NCBI GenBank assembly: GCA_019918135.1
Contig: WBZZ01000732.1
Location: forward strand, 95,001-159,000
Length of the DNA stretch: 64,000 nt
Source: Paulinella micropora
Taxonomy: Eukaryota > Cercozoa > Imbricatea > Euglyphida > Paulinellidae
Direction of reading: 5' to 3'
Below the pieces are notes generated by a model that had not been told where the DNA came from, did not search any database, and worked only from the letters and a program-made list of their open reading frames with translations. This document shows positions 1 to 11,240 of this stretch, one piece after another. The position numbers were made by a program, and so were the translations under genes. The stretch's first letter is position 1, and each line of letters starts with the position of its first letter.

Positions 1-220
1 TAGGACTGACTAGGACTAGGATTAGGATTAGGATTAGGATTGGGATTGGGATTGGGATTGGGATCAGGATCAGGATCAGGATCAGGATCAGGATTAGGAT
101 CAGGATCAGGATCAGGATCAGGATAGGATAGAATAGGACAGGACAGGACAGGACAGGATAGGATAGGACAGGACAGGACAGGACAGGATAGGTTAGGATA
201 GGATAGGATAGGATAGGATA
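1..220. repeat. Degenerate GGAT-based minisatellite
   Basis: The first 220 bases are built from 5-6 base units that drift along the tract: GGATTA, GGATTG and GGATCA units first, then GGATA and GGACA units. There is no open gene. The G-rich strand reads into the window, which is the wrong polarity for a chromosome end at position 1, so this is better read as an interstitial minisatellite than a telomere. Confidence 0.85.
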
Positions 221-223
221 GGA

Positions 224-224
224 T

Positions 225-270
<46 letters not shown>

Positions 271-271
271 C

Positions 272-323
<52 letters not shown>
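224..323. repeat. (GATA)n microsatellite
   Basis: About 100 bases of nearly perfect GATA repeat with one CAGA variant. Shorter tracts of the same motif occur at about 656-672 and 1198-1251, and the complementary TCTA form at 3888-4035. These tracts border every repeat family copy in the first 4.2 kb. Confidence 0.95.
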
Positions 324-337
324 GAAATATCGGAAGG

Positions 338-1100
338 GACTGATACAGGCAATACCAAATCTCCCTAGTACCAGGCGGGGCCAGGGCTCGTTCCATAAGC
401 GCCCCTTGCAGAACGAGCTCCCACCTCCATTACAGAGGACCCAGTAAGCAGATGGAGTTTCGAGACTGTTCGACAGACTAGTATAAACCGACAGAGCACT
501 GTGGGTTTTATTCCGGGCTCAACAAGCGAGAAAGGGCACCCTGAGGGAACAGAATTGTGCTTCCCGTCGCTATTTCGGCATGTGACTTATAGGCGTATGG
601 CTAGGCACACATAAGGCACCCCACCACGGGCCCAGCACACCCACACCATCCCCTAATAGATAGATAGATGAGATATCGACTAATGTCAGAAAAAAGGAGC
701 TTCTGATTTCGTCAACCAGGAAGTCTGTGGGTAAAGTATTAACCCGATGCCCAGCTAAGCCGTGATGTTTGCACGGAAGGGACTGATACAGGCGATACCA
801 AAGCTCCCTAGTACCAGGCGGGGCCAGGGCTCGTTCCATAAAGCGCCCCTTGCAGAACGAGCTCCCACCTCCATTACAGAGGGCCCAGTAAGCAGATGGA
901 GTTTCGAGACTGTTCGACAGTCTAGTATAAACCGACAGAGCACTGTGGGTTTTATTCCGGGCTCAACAAGCGAGAAAGGGCACCCTGAGGGAACAGGATT
1001 GTGCTTCCCGTCGCTATTTCGGCATGTGACTTATAGGCGTATGGCTAGGCACACATAAGGCACCCCACCACGGGCCCAGCACACCCACACCATCCCCTAA
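338..1100. repeat. Two direct copies of a ~320 bp repeat unit
   Basis: A unit of about 320 bases at 338-655 is repeated almost exactly at about 766-1100. It starts near GGGACTGATACAGGC and ends near CACACCATCCCCTAAT. The two copies are separated by a short GATA tract and about 100 unique bases. The outer third of the unit recurs inverted at 4036-4174. No coding potential is convincing; it may be the tail of another retroelement, because all three copies abut GATA/TCTA tracts. Confidence 0.85.
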
Positions 1101-1198
1101 TTCTCTGTCTGTCGACAGATGGCACCCATTTCAAAAAATCAAGCCCAAGAGAGGGTCAGTGACACCTCAAGTGGCCTTGGTTCATTCCGTAGAGTAAG

Positions 1199-1251
<53 letters not shown>
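1101..1251. other. Spacer ending in GATA tract
   Basis: About 100 unique bases with no gene, then (GATA)n from 1198 to 1251. The GATA tract marks the 3' end of the inverted LINE copy that follows. Confidence 0.6.
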
Positions 1252-1890
1252 GAGATGTCGCAAAGGAATGTAGTCCTTGCAAAGGAACGCAGTTTCACAT
1301 CAAACAATAATTTGTGTACTGTGCATGTGTCCGGGATGGGAATCACGGGTAGACTGTGTTCTGGAAAAAGAAGAGGAGGAAGGACGTTGAAGAAAAAGGC
1401 AATCTAGGAATGGAGAGTGGGAGGATAAGGAAGAAGAGAAAGAAAAGGAAGCCGTTAGTCCAAGTGTTTTGAGCACCGTAAGCTTGCGCAAGCTACAATG
1501 ATGACATTGTATGAGGCCTAAACCCCCGCAGGGACCTAGCCCGGGCTATGCAACACTGGACGGCTATGATGGAATGCAGTCACCAATACGGACTAGAGGA
1601 AGATTAGTCCAATTTTTGACTGCACAGGAGCGATAAATCGCAAAAGAGCAACGAGCTACGCAGGAGGATAGCTTGAAGCAAAGGGATTTGGATTGGGGAT
1701 GGGAAAAACCCAAGGCGCGGAAACATCGATGAACAGAGAACGATACCATGCCGCGAGCCCCGCATTCGATTGGTCGAAGGTGGCAGGTCCATCCGTTGTC
1801 CTCGATTTGAGATTTGAGCTTGTTGTATCGGTTGGTCTTGTAGGCTCGTGCGTCAAGGATGTTTTCCTCGACCGGGCACGTTAGCTCGAT
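1252..1890 (-). mobile_element. 5'-truncated inverted LINE copy
   Basis: Read on the minus strand, 1890 to 1252 repeats the last part of the LINE found on the plus strand at about 2748-3890, including the end of the endonuclease ORF (codons ending at 1564), the GTAGCTTGCGCAAGCTTAC palindrome and the 3' untranslated region. It is cut at its 5' end right at a GATA tract and ends at another GATA tract. It lacks the roughly 470-base duplication present in the plus-strand copy, so it is the simpler version of the 3' end. Confidence 0.85.
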
Positions 1891-1892
1891 CA

Positions 1893-1912
1893 GAAAGATA
1901 GATAGATAGATG

Positions 1913-1946
<34 letters not shown>

Positions 1947-1959
1947 CAGATAGACAGAC

Positions 1960-1998
<39 letters not shown>

Positions 1999-2004
1999 CT
2001 ATAG

Positions 2005-2040
<36 letters not shown>
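1893..2040. repeat. Head-to-head GATA/TATC palindromic tract
   Basis: (GATA)n with CAGA variants runs to about 1998, then the sequence turns through the palindrome ATAGATCTAT into (TATC)n up to 2040. The two complementary tracts could fold into a long hairpin. The LINE copies on either side point away from this centre. Confidence 0.9.
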
Positions 2041-2041
2041 G

Positions 2042-3078
2042 CTGATTTTGAATTCAAACATCGAGGCCAATCCGATCATCTCGGACTTGGCCATGGTCGC
2101 TACCCAAAAGAACATTCCATCACAGACCGCAAAGACAGGGTTTTAGAATTAGCTGCTGAGACAATACTTGAGACAACCACAGTGCATGACATGGACAAAG
2201 CCATGCAAGGGTGCTTCCTTCGTTTTGAAGACGCATGCCCCTTCGACCTCTCCTGGGCTCGCCTCATCGGAACCCGTAATCCCCGTTTAATCTCTTGGGT
2301 CATCAACGCAAGCACAAACTCGGTTATTACCCCCGACCTTAGACGTCTGTGGGGAATCATTCCCAACAACAAGTGTGCCCTCTGTTCTGGTCAAGCACAT
2401 CTATGCCACATCCTCTCCGGTTGCCATGTTGCCCTCAAACAAGGCCGCTATACCTGGCGTCATGACTCTGTGCTCTGCACTATTGAAGCTCCCCTTCAAA
2501 AACACATCGAGAGCCATAACAAACGCTCCCCTATAGACCAAAATGAATCAAAGTCTATGTTTGTGAAAGAGGGCGAGCAGAAGCCTAAGGGACAGTCATT
2601 TCATCGACCATCCCTGCTTGACACTGCAAACGATTGGCAACTCCAAACCCAATACACCGGTTCTGAGCAAGCCTTTCCTGTCCACATTTGTGTCACTGAC
2701 CTCCGCCCCGATATCGTTGTCTGGTCACTGTCTACCAAGATATGTATTCTGATCGAGCTAACGTGCCCGGTCGAGGAAAACATCCTTGACGCACGAGCAT
2801 ACAAGACCAACCGATACAACGAGCTCAAATCTCAAATCGAGGACAACGGATGGACCTGCCACCTTCGACCAATCGAATGCGGGGCTCGCGGCATGGTATC
2901 GTTCTCTGTTCATCGATGTTTCCGCGCCTTGGGTTTTTCCCATCCCCAATCCAAATCCCTTTGCTTCAAGCTATCCTCCTGCGTAGCTCGTTGCTCTTTT
3001 GCGATTTATCGCTCCTGTGCAGTCAAAAAGTGGACTAATCTTCCTCTAGTCCGTATTGGTGACTGCATTCCATCATAG
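2042..3078 (+). pseudogene. LINE ORF C-terminus: zinc knuckle and restriction-like endonuclease
   Basis: The frame is open from 2042 through 3078 and lacks an initiation site, so it is the C-terminal end of a LINE polyprotein. A CysCys-His-Cys knuckle is visible near 2371-2425 (CALC ... HLCHILSGC) followed by the GRYTWRHD stretch typical of LINE C-termini. About 2700-2830 shows the restriction-like endonuclease core: RPDIVVW, then IELTCPVEEN, then K..RY, matching the PD-(D/E)XK pattern used by LINEs of the R2/R4-like type to nick target DNA. The last 60 residues are repeated in the inverted copy. Reverse transcriptase motifs are missing, so the element cannot move by itself. Confidence 0.8.
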
Positions 3079-3700
3079 CCGTCCAGTGTTGCATAGCCCG
3101 GGCTAGGTCCCTGCGGGGGTTTAGGCCTCATACAATGTCATCATTGTAGCTTGCGCAAGCTTACGGTGCTCAAAACACTCGGACTAACGGCTTGAACGGC
3201 TTCCTTTTCTTTCTCTTCTTCCTTGTCCTCCTCAAAACCCCACTCTCCATTTTGCCTTTTTCTTCAAACCCCTTGGAGAAGATTTTGCTCATGTCCACCC
3301 TTACGAAGATCCTTCGAGCCCTCGAAAAGAAGAGTCCAAAAGTGCACGTCCATCTTGACTATAAGTCACAACCCGGCATTGTCAACCCGAATTCCACCCA
3401 CAGTGTTGACGCCGAGACAAACTCTCATTTCGTCCAAGAAGTGCCCCGAAAGAACCAATCGAAAGAAGAAAGCACCTGATTTTGCCATCAACACCAAGCG
3501 TATGGAAAGACATTGAAGAAGAACTCCAATCCGCCCTCCCTCTCATCCTCCTTATCTCTCATCCTGCATTCCGTCATAGCCGTCCAGTGTTGCATAGCCC
3601 GGGCTAGGTCCCTTCGGGGGTTTAGGCCATTACACAATGTCATCATTGTAGCTTGCGCAAGCTTACGGTGCTCAAAACACTTGGACTAACGGCTTCCTTT
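3063..3700 (+). repeat. Duplicated LINE 3' untranslated region
   Basis: About 130 bases beginning ATTCCATCATAGCCGTCCAG are found at 3067-3195 and again at 3570-3700. Both contain the perfect palindrome GTAGCTTGCGCAAGCTTAC. The intervening 3196-3566 holds only short unsupported reading frames. The inverted copy at 1252-1890 has a single unit, so the duplication arose in this copy. Confidence 0.8.
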
Positions 3701-3887
3701 TCTTTCTCTTCTTCCTTATCCTCCCACTCTCCATTCCTAGATTGCCTTTTTCTTCAACGTCCTTCCTCTTTTTTTTCCAGAACACAGTCTACCCGTGATT
3801 CCCATCCCGGACACATGCACAGTACACAAATTATTGTTTGATGTGAAACTGCGTTCCTTTGCAAGGACTACATTCCTTTGCGACATC

Positions 3888-4174
<287 letters not shown>

Positions 4175-4721
4175 TATTCTCCAAAAAACCTGCAACTGGC
4201 GGGAGATGGTTTTCAAGTGGTGAAAATACATTTTTTTTTTGTAATCAGTTCGGCGCGGCTGCTATGTTCCGTCAAGAAAACGGCTGCCTCTGGCGAACTG
4301 ACCAGGTAGACCCCCCCCCCCTTTTCCTGGAAAAGTCATGGGGGACTCAGCACCAGTAGTACAGGGTCGCACTTCGGCACGGATCTTCAGTGCAGTTTCA
4401 TCACAGAAACCACACTAATAGCCGTTATTCATAATTTCCTCTACCTATTCTTTCTAAGTTCAAAAAAACAATTTCATTAAAATCTCTCTTATTTCGCGCA
4501 CTCTGGACTACTTTACACAAAAAAGCGAAAAGTTGTCCAAGGACTGAACTTTCCCCAGTGTCCATTTTACCTCACCTTTCCCGTCTCAGGTGCAAGAAGT
4601 GTTTTTCCACATAGTCGTTATTCATTATTTCCACTACCTATTTATAAGCAGACAAAAGAAAGAAAAACTGCTACCTTTAAATAATTATTATTTAAAGAAA
4701 TAAAATAAAGACACATATAGA
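4175..4721. other. Gene-free left edge of viral insertion
   Basis: No gene is supported. The stretch carries a C11 run followed by a small TTTTCC/GGAAAA hairpin (4311-4335), and an imperfect direct repeat of about 30 bases (4420-4450 and 4612-4642, CGTTATTCAtaATTTCC.CTACCTATT). Base composition becomes AT-rich from about 4400. I could not find a terminal inverted repeat matching the right edge. Confidence 0.5.
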
Positions 4722-5223
4722 ATGACAAACGAAGACACTCATAGATTTAGAATGTCTAGAGGTTGTGTTATGGTAAAGAATAACGAAAAGAGACCAATGG
4801 TAAAAGTTCAATGGAGAGAAGGAGGAAAGGTTATGTGTAAGAGTTTCTGTATCGGAAAGAAAAAATCAAAAGAGCAAGCATTAGAAGAAGCAAAGAAATA
4901 TCATGAGGAAAATATAATACCTAAATATGAGGAATGGAAAATTAATTACGATAAAGAAACAAGAATAATCAAAAAAGAAAAGAAAAATTTGGAAGCATAA
5001 AGATTTTAAGTGTGGATGTGGTGCTGAAATACATAATGGAAACAAAACGCGACATATGAAGTCTCAGAAACATATTTCAGCAGAAAAAGAAAAACATCCA
5101 GTTCCTCCAAGGCCAAGCAAAGAGTATATGGATAAAATAAAGAAGGATGAAGATGATAGATGTAATATGTGCGGATACATGGAACATAACTGCCACTGCG
5201 GTTGCGGGTATGGTAAGTATTGA
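4722..5223 (+). pseudogene. AP2-like plus CxCG zinc-finger protein, frameshifted
   Basis: The first part (4722-5000, 92 codons) has the NNEKRPMVKVQW ... KSFCIGKKKSKEQALEEAKKYHEE pattern of small AP2/ERF-like DNA-binding domains common in viral homing genes. The frame then ends in an A-rich run, but a second frame is open from about 4986 to 5223 and encodes a CGCGAEI...R.HMKSQKH finger and a further CNMC...CHCGCG cluster. The same finger type recurs in the GIY-YIG protein at 25236-25750. I read these as one gene broken by a one-base indel near 4985. Role: probable DNA-binding or homing protein; inference only. Confidence 0.55.
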
Positions 5224-5388
5224 TAATCAAAAAGGTTTCTCTGCGGAAACCACTGAATTTCCATTTAAAGACAAGGAGGGACATTATATATAGGGGCACA
5301 CACGAGGCCACGAGGGGACGACCGATTGAGGCAGACAAATATTTTAATTTTATAAAATTATATTTTCCTTGATATACTATTATCAAAC

Positions 5389-8300
5389 ATGGAGACACAC
5401 ACGTATAACGGCAAGGTCTACAGGTTGGATAGATTAAGAGAATATAAGATAAATTACGAAATAAAGTCTGTCAGGGGTCGGGATGTGCTATATATCAAAC
5501 CGAAGGTAAGGGGGTATAAAATTGATACACCGACAGCCCAAACTACTTGAACCAAGTAAGAGGTGCAGTGTACTTCGAACACCATGCTATACCAATAGCA
5601 CCACCTTTACCTACGATTGAAGAGAAAAAAGAACTGAAAGAAAATTACAGAGTGACTTGTTGCAGTATGGTAATTATGATATCATAAGGGACGACAGCAA
5701 GGAACACAAACTAGGAATAAATGAAAGCCGATATGCGGTAAGGATTAACGGCAACTTCCGATCATTTACGATGCGCGATGTAATAAGATTTATTGAGATT
5801 GTGTTGAACGACTTTGTAAAACGACAAGCACCCGAAGATAAGGTTAGCCTAGGTATTGAGTTTGTTGATTACTATGGAAAAGTATCAACAGGCTTGCACA
5901 AAGTTAATCAAATCTCTGTTGAAAAAGTTTTAGAAATATTGTCGGCAATACTTCAAAGCAACGAAAGTCTTTACATGGACGAGAACGGAATAAACTTTGA
6001 TAAATTAAAATTTGTGTTGAAATCTGTTAAAATGCCGACGGGTGGGACAAGGCTACAGGTTTTGAACAAATTGGATATCTACAGAAAGCAAGGAGTAATC
6101 TGTATTACTAACAGCGATAACTTATGCTTAGCACGAGCAATCGTTGTAGTCAAAGCGAAAATTGAAAAACATCCAAAATACAAGACAATACTAATCGGAA
6201 AAAGAAAGATACAGCAGGAAATGGCAGAGGCTTTGCACGATGAAGCGAAAGTCATTAAGGATGTCTGTGGGATACCTGAAATTAATACATTTGCTAATCA
6301 CATTAAATACAATCTTGTTATTGTTGAATTTCCTGACAAAATCATTTATAAAACAGAACTACTTGATGCGAACGGAGAACGGCTGACTAACCTTTACATT
6401 CTAAAGACTGAAAAACATTACGATGCCATAACTAACATGAAGTCTATGCTAGGAAAGGAAAACTTCTGTGAGTTGTGTCTAAGGGGATACAAAAAAAGAC
6501 ACGCCTGTGAAGCAAAATGTAGTATCTGTGAAACCAACGGATGTAAGGGAATAAATGACAAGAGCCAGTGGAAAGAATGTGAGCAGTGTAATAGAAAGTT
6601 TCCAAAGACTGAATGCTTTAATAATCACAGGATGACAAACTGCGATGTTAAAGCGAAATGTAAATAGTGCGGTCTTAATTATAGAAAGAATGATAGGCAC
6701 AAATGCGGATATGCGAAATGCTGAAATTGCAAACTAGTGAAACCGCTTAAACACCAATGTGAAATAGTCCAAAAAGAAATCTTACCGCCGTCAGAGCAAT
6801 ACATATTCTTTGACTTTGAAGCGACACAGGACACAGGCGAGCACATTGTTAATCATGCGGAAAGACAGTATTACGATGCAAAGGAACCGCCAGTAATTCA
6901 CAAGAACGTTCAAGATTTCTGTAATTGGGCTTTTGACACTAAACACAGCGGATTTACATTTATTGCGCACAATGCCCGCGGTTATGATTGTCAGTTTATT
7001 CTTAAGTGGTTGGTTGATAATGGACAAACTCCATTTGTAATCTATGAAGGTGGTAAGATTATGATGATGACACTTAAGAAGTATCGGTTTATAGACAACC
7101 TAAGTTTTCTTACGATGCCATTGTCAGACTTTCCAAAGACATTCGGACTTACGGAACTTAAGAAAGGTTTCTTCCCGCACTTCTTCAATACGGCAAAAAA
7201 TAGAAACTATGTCGGTGTAATGCCACATAAGAAACATTATGGCTACGACACGATGCGAGGAGATAAACGAAAAGAATTTCTTGAATGGTATGACAAACAA
7301 GCGAAAACACATAACCAATTTGATATGGCGAAGGAAATCGGTGAGTATTGTCATTCAGATGTTGATATACTGAGAAAGGGTTGTATAGATTTTAGAAACC
7401 AGTTTCTAGAGTTTGGTATTGACCCTTTTCAATATACAACTATTGCGAGTTGTGTTATGGCTTTGTATCGTGCTAAGTTTATGCCAGAGAATTCAATTGC
7501 GATATTGAAAGCGGAAAAGCAAAACAGGATGACTTCTAGGGCTTGTGTAGAATGGTTAGCATACAGAAGCAGGTTAGACAAAACCGATATTAAACACGCA
7601 TTCAACGGAGGTGAAAAAATGTTTCAACTCGGGCAATCTCGTGTGTATGTAGATGGATGGGATGAGAAAAACAAAACCGCTTATGAGTTTTACGGGTGTC
7701 ATTGGCACGGATGTGATAAGTGTTGGAATAGCAATGCTTTGAATGTGAAGAAGAATAAGACAATGGGCGAACTATACAAGGAAACAATGAGAAGAGAAAA
7801 ACAACTTAACGAACAAGCAAAAGTAATAAGTGTCTGGGAGTGCGAATGGAGCCTGATGAAAACCAGTGAAAGACTGGCAGAGGATACAAACGAACGAATT
7901 ACTGAACAAGAAGGACTAAACCCACGAGAGGCAATGTTTGGAGGTAGAGTGAATGCTCTGAAATTATATTGGAAATCACGACATGATAATGAGTATGCGA
8001 AATATATTGACATATGCTCACTTTATCCGACCGTGATGTATTACGACCTTTATCCAAGCGGGCACCATATAATTATTAGACCAAACAATGACTACGAAAG
8101 AAATGAAATGAAAAATAAAATTATAAACAGAGAATATTTCGGAGTGGCTAAGGTTAAGATGCTACCACCTAGATGCTTACTACACCCAGTCTTACCAAAG
8201 GCAGACAGAGGTAAGATGATGTATTACTTATGCGATAAGTGCGGAATGACTGAGCAACATGGAGAATGTAAGCACACAGATAAAGAACGAGCAATAACGG

Positions 8301-9391
8301 GCACATTGGCAACTCCAGAAATTTACAAGGCCTTAGAGAAAGGGTATAAGTTGATAAAAGTATATGAAGTATGGCACTGGAAAGAACAAAGCAGTAGCCT
8401 ATTCAAAGAATACATAAAGACATTCTTGAAAGTAAAACAAGAGTCCAGCGGATACCCCGCGGGATGTAATACGGAAGCAGAAAAACAAAATTACATAAAC
8501 AGCATGAAAGTTAAAATGGGAGTTAAGATGGACGAAAGCAAAATATTTAAAAACGAAGGACGGCGAGCAGTGGCTAGGTTGTGCTTGAACTCTTTATGGG
8601 GTAAGTTTGGACAGAAACAAAATAAAACACAGAACAAAATGATAAAGGATAAAGATACCTTATACAAACTATTAAACGATAAATCAGTGGATAATATAAA
8701 TATTAACATAATTAACGACCAAATTGTAGAAGCCAGTTATGACTTAAAACAGGATGCGGTGAGCGACCCGATTAAAACAAATATTCTGGTTGCTTTATTT
8801 ACTACATGCCACGCGAGAATGAGACTTTACAATATGATGGACAGATTAGGCAATAGGATATTGTATTATGACACAGACAGCGTAATATATACGACTAACA
8901 AAGAAATTAATGAGGCAGATGTAGAGACAGGAGATTTACTGGGCGATTGGACAGATGAATTGAAAGGAGCGAAAATAAAAACCTTTGTGGGAGGCGGGCC
9001 GAGATGTTATGGATACTTATTAGATAATGGTAAAGCCAGTATGAAAGTAAAAGGATTTAGTATGAACTATGAAACGAAAAAAGCATTGAATTTACCAAAT
9101 ATGTTAAGTGTAATAAGTTGCGGGCTAGGTATTACGAACACTGAATTATTTGAGAATGGAAAAAATGAACTTGCTGAATTGTTGGAGACTGATGAAGAAT
9201 TACGGATTGCAAAGCGAATTGAGAAATCTGGAAAAGTAGTTATAATAGAAAACAACAAGATAACACGAGACAAACAAAAGAAAAAAATAACAAGCGAATA
9301 CTTAGAAAAGATATTTAGTTTTACATATACGAAAAGACAAGTTATCGGAATTGTAGAGAATGCAATTGAAACTAGACCTTTTGGATTTTAA
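5389..9391 (+). pseudogene. Protein-primed family B DNA polymerase 1 (pPolB), with Vsr-like insert
   Basis: Replicative polymerase of Polinton-like elements, expected to use a terminal protein as primer. Exonuclease motifs: DFEAT (about 6812), HNARGYD (about 6968), YCHSDVD (about 7347). Polymerase motifs: DICSLYP (about 8008), LNSLWGKFG (about 8590), YYDTDS (8865-8882). Between them, 7640-7850 (VDGWDE...EFYGCHWHGC...WECEW) is the Vsr-like endonuclease insert known from some Polinton polymerases. The N-terminal region starts at the ATG at 5389, shifts frame near 5545 and 5655, then is open to 6664. In-frame TAG (6665-6667) and TGA (6722-6724) interrupt a Cys-rich zinc region, each between paired cysteines. 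With these four lesions repaired in thought the protein would be about 1330 residues, a normal length. All catalytic residues I can check are intact, so inactivation seems recent, or partly sequencing error for the indels. Confidence 0.9.
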
Positions 9392-9455
9392 AAGATTTAT
9401 GAACAAAATATCAAATATCAAATAATTAATTTTTTCATAAAATTTTTTACCACTC

Positions 9456-9462
9456 TATATAG
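9456..9462 (+). promoter_or_regulatory. TATATAG box before 9467 gene
   Basis: TATATAG lies four bases before the ATG. The same AT box stands 0-20 bases before many starts in this insertion: 9786-9792, about 16600-16611, about 18145-18157, about 31938, and on the minus strand before 19056, 22670, 24352, 27958, 28818 and 31880. It is probably the viral promoter core. Confidence 0.55.
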
Positions 9463-9466
9463 ACCA

Positions 9467-9754
9467 ATGACCACCCTCACCAGACTATCTGAAAAATTTG
9501 GACGACTTTCAATTGAGAAGAATAAGGAATTCTTTTCAGTAAGAGATGTTCAACAAATGATTGACGAAGAAATTAAGGCAATTGAAAAAAGTAGAGAAGG
9601 CAAACCAAAGGATACTTTTCCATTCTGTAAGTATAAAGGTAAGAAAATTCAAGATGTTGCTACCATTGATAAACCATACCTTGAATGTGTTATGAAACAG
9701 CCGTGGTTTGATAAATTTACTGACATTAAAAGTGAAGTAAAAAAATACACTTAA
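9467..9754 (+). CDS. DUF3820-like small protein
   Basis: 95 residues. The C-terminal half (FCKYKGKKIQDVATIDKPYLECVMKQPW split across about 9610-9710) matches the short motif (F/Y)GKYKGK-x-(L/I)-x-D-V-...-YLxW seen in DUF3820-type proteins, which occur alone or at the end of nucleases in large DNA viruses. Biochemical role unknown. It lies 75 bases after pPolB 1, on the same strand, with its own TATATAG box. Two relatives are in the window: 9794-10237 directly downstream and a broken copy at 18778-19056. Confidence 0.65.
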   Translation: MTTLTRLSEKFGRLSIEKNKEFFSVRDVQQMIDEEIKAIEKSREGKPKDTFPFCKYKGKKIQDVATIDKPYLECVMKQPWFDKFTDIKSEVKKYT

Positions 9755-9793
9755 TATTTTTGCTAAAAGATTTTTTAAAAATCTTTATATATC

Positions 9794-10237
9794 ATGGCCG
9801 ACCTAAACACCAAACAGGACTACTTGAACGAAATTGAAAAATGGAACCTTGACAACGAAATAAAAAAGCCAACTATTAAATGGACTAAGCCAGATATTGT
9901 ATCTTTCTATGAGCAATACAAACCCCGCGACGACAATGTGAAAGTAGTTATTCCATTGGAGACCATAACGGACAACTCCAACGTAGTTGAAGATGCGACC
10001 TTCGGTCAGCAAGAAGAGAGCACTCCATTTACAACAGCAGATTTAAAAGAGACTGGAATTACCGAAATCAAGGCTAATGTAGGAGAAGAAATAACAAAAA
10101 AAGATGTTGTTCTTCAATATGGAAAATATGCTCACAAAAACATTGAAGATGTAGCCAAAATTGATAAACCATACCTTGAATGGTTAGTTCAACAGCAGTG
10201 GTGCCAAAATGTGGATGACATAAAAAAAATTATTTGA
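9794..10237 (+). CDS. DUF3820-like protein with longer N-terminus
   Basis: 147 residues, starting at an ATG preceded by TATATAT. The last 45 residues (QYGKYAHKNIEDVAKIDKPY ... EWLVQQQW) repeat the motif of the upstream neighbour. The N-terminal 100 residues start with DLNTKQDYLNEIEKW and WTKPDIVSFYEQY, a short helical segment that looks like a small SAP/LEM-like fold, which is a guess. Probably a duplicate of the 9467 gene that gained a new N-terminus. Ends at TGA before a strong hairpin. Confidence 0.6.
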   Translation: MADLNTKQDYLNEIEKWNLDNEIKKPTIKWTKPDIVSFYEQYKPRDDNVKVVIPLETITDNSNVVEDATFGQQEESTPFTTADLKETGITEIKANVGEEITKKDVVLQYGKYAHKNIEDVAKIDKPYLEWLVQQQWCQNVDDIKKII

Positions 10238-10250
10238 TATTTTATTCACC

Positions 10251-10355
10251 CGCTACGCGGTTTCATAAAACATCGTTTCCATTAAATTTTTTTTGCTTTT
10301 ATTTTTTACTTTAATGGTTTTCGATGTTTTAGAATAAGCGAGAATGAGCGTAGCG
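10251..10355. terminator. Large hairpin between convergent genes
   Basis: CGCTACGC (10251) pairs with GCGTAGCG (10348-10355), and inside this AAAACATCG..CCATTAAA (10267-10287) pairs with TTTAATGG..CGATGTTTT (10310-10330), with a T-rich loop. It sits exactly between the stop of the 9794 gene and the stop of the minus-strand gene at 10378, so a shared 3'-end or terminator function is likely. Confidence 0.6.
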
Positions 10356-10377
10356 AATGAAGCGCAATTCTAAAATA

Positions 10378-11240
10378 TCACTGGTCTTCTACGAAGTTAG
10401 CAATAATATTGACATTTCCTCCTCCACCAGCAGAGACAGACTTCTGTGTAAAAGTCAATACATCACTCGGTGATAGGTATATATCATAACTTCTAAGATT
10501 GATTTGTTGAGTTGAAGCACTATTTACATATAGTTTAAAAATTGTGGTTCCGTTTGCGATAGCACTCGCCTTTGTGTCAGTATCTACAATCGAATACTTA
10601 GAATCAACATCTGCAAAACCTGCTCCAGTTAGTGTTCCATTTAATACCATTCTGACAACATTTGACTTAGTATCTTCATTCGTAATACTTATCAAAGTGG
10701 GATAAACATTTGAATAATTTGTTAAATTAGCACCGCCCGCATCAAATGTTGCTTTATTCCTGATACTAATAATAGGGCTTTCAGTTGTGTTTGCTGCTTT
10801 ACTTCCTTCCACTTCGTTTGTTATACTTGTGTTTATTGTATTACTTCCTTCAATAAATAATCCAACACTTGCTGTTTTAAGAGTTTGAATTCCGGTAGAA
10901 GCATCATTCCTCATTAGTGCGGTAAATGGTAAAGTAGTGTTTCTTAGACTTACACCTGTGTTGGCATTCGCATACTTAATAGTATGGACTAATTGAAATT
11001 CTCCCGTTGTAGGATTTTCACTAGAAAACCTTATAGCACCAAAGCCTAAATATTGAAATTGAATTTGGAATACATTTCCTTTACTCCAATCAATAACAGG
11101 CATATCTTTTGTTCCATTGCACGGGTCGTCCCAGTTTGCTTGTTGAATATAAGTTGCTGCCCCTCCTTTGGAATGTAGAATTCGCATCCCGACATTAGTT
11201 TTATAAAAATAGAAACCATTTGAAAAATCATGGAAAAATA
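10378..11240 (-). pseudogene. Beta-sandwich virion surface protein, 5' end lost
   Basis: About 285 residues whose sequence is clearly paralogous to the intact protein at 16617-17873: both have GNVFQI.FQYLGFG, ENP.TG.FQ.VH.I.YAN and NTTLPFTA. The family is found in large algal viruses and marine phages as a probable virion-surface or receptor-binding protein (family knowledge, function unproven). Homology begins at the residues NGFYFYK, corresponding to residue 140 of the paralogue; upstream the frame runs into Ty3 retrotransposon sequence. The first third of the gene and its promoter are missing. Divergently arranged with the MCP gene, which lost its 5' end to the same insertion. Confidence 0.75.

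Noticed and set aside
1..220. Telomere repeat at the window start
   Set aside because: The hexamers are degenerate and G-rich on the strand that runs into the window, the wrong orientation for a left chromosome end.
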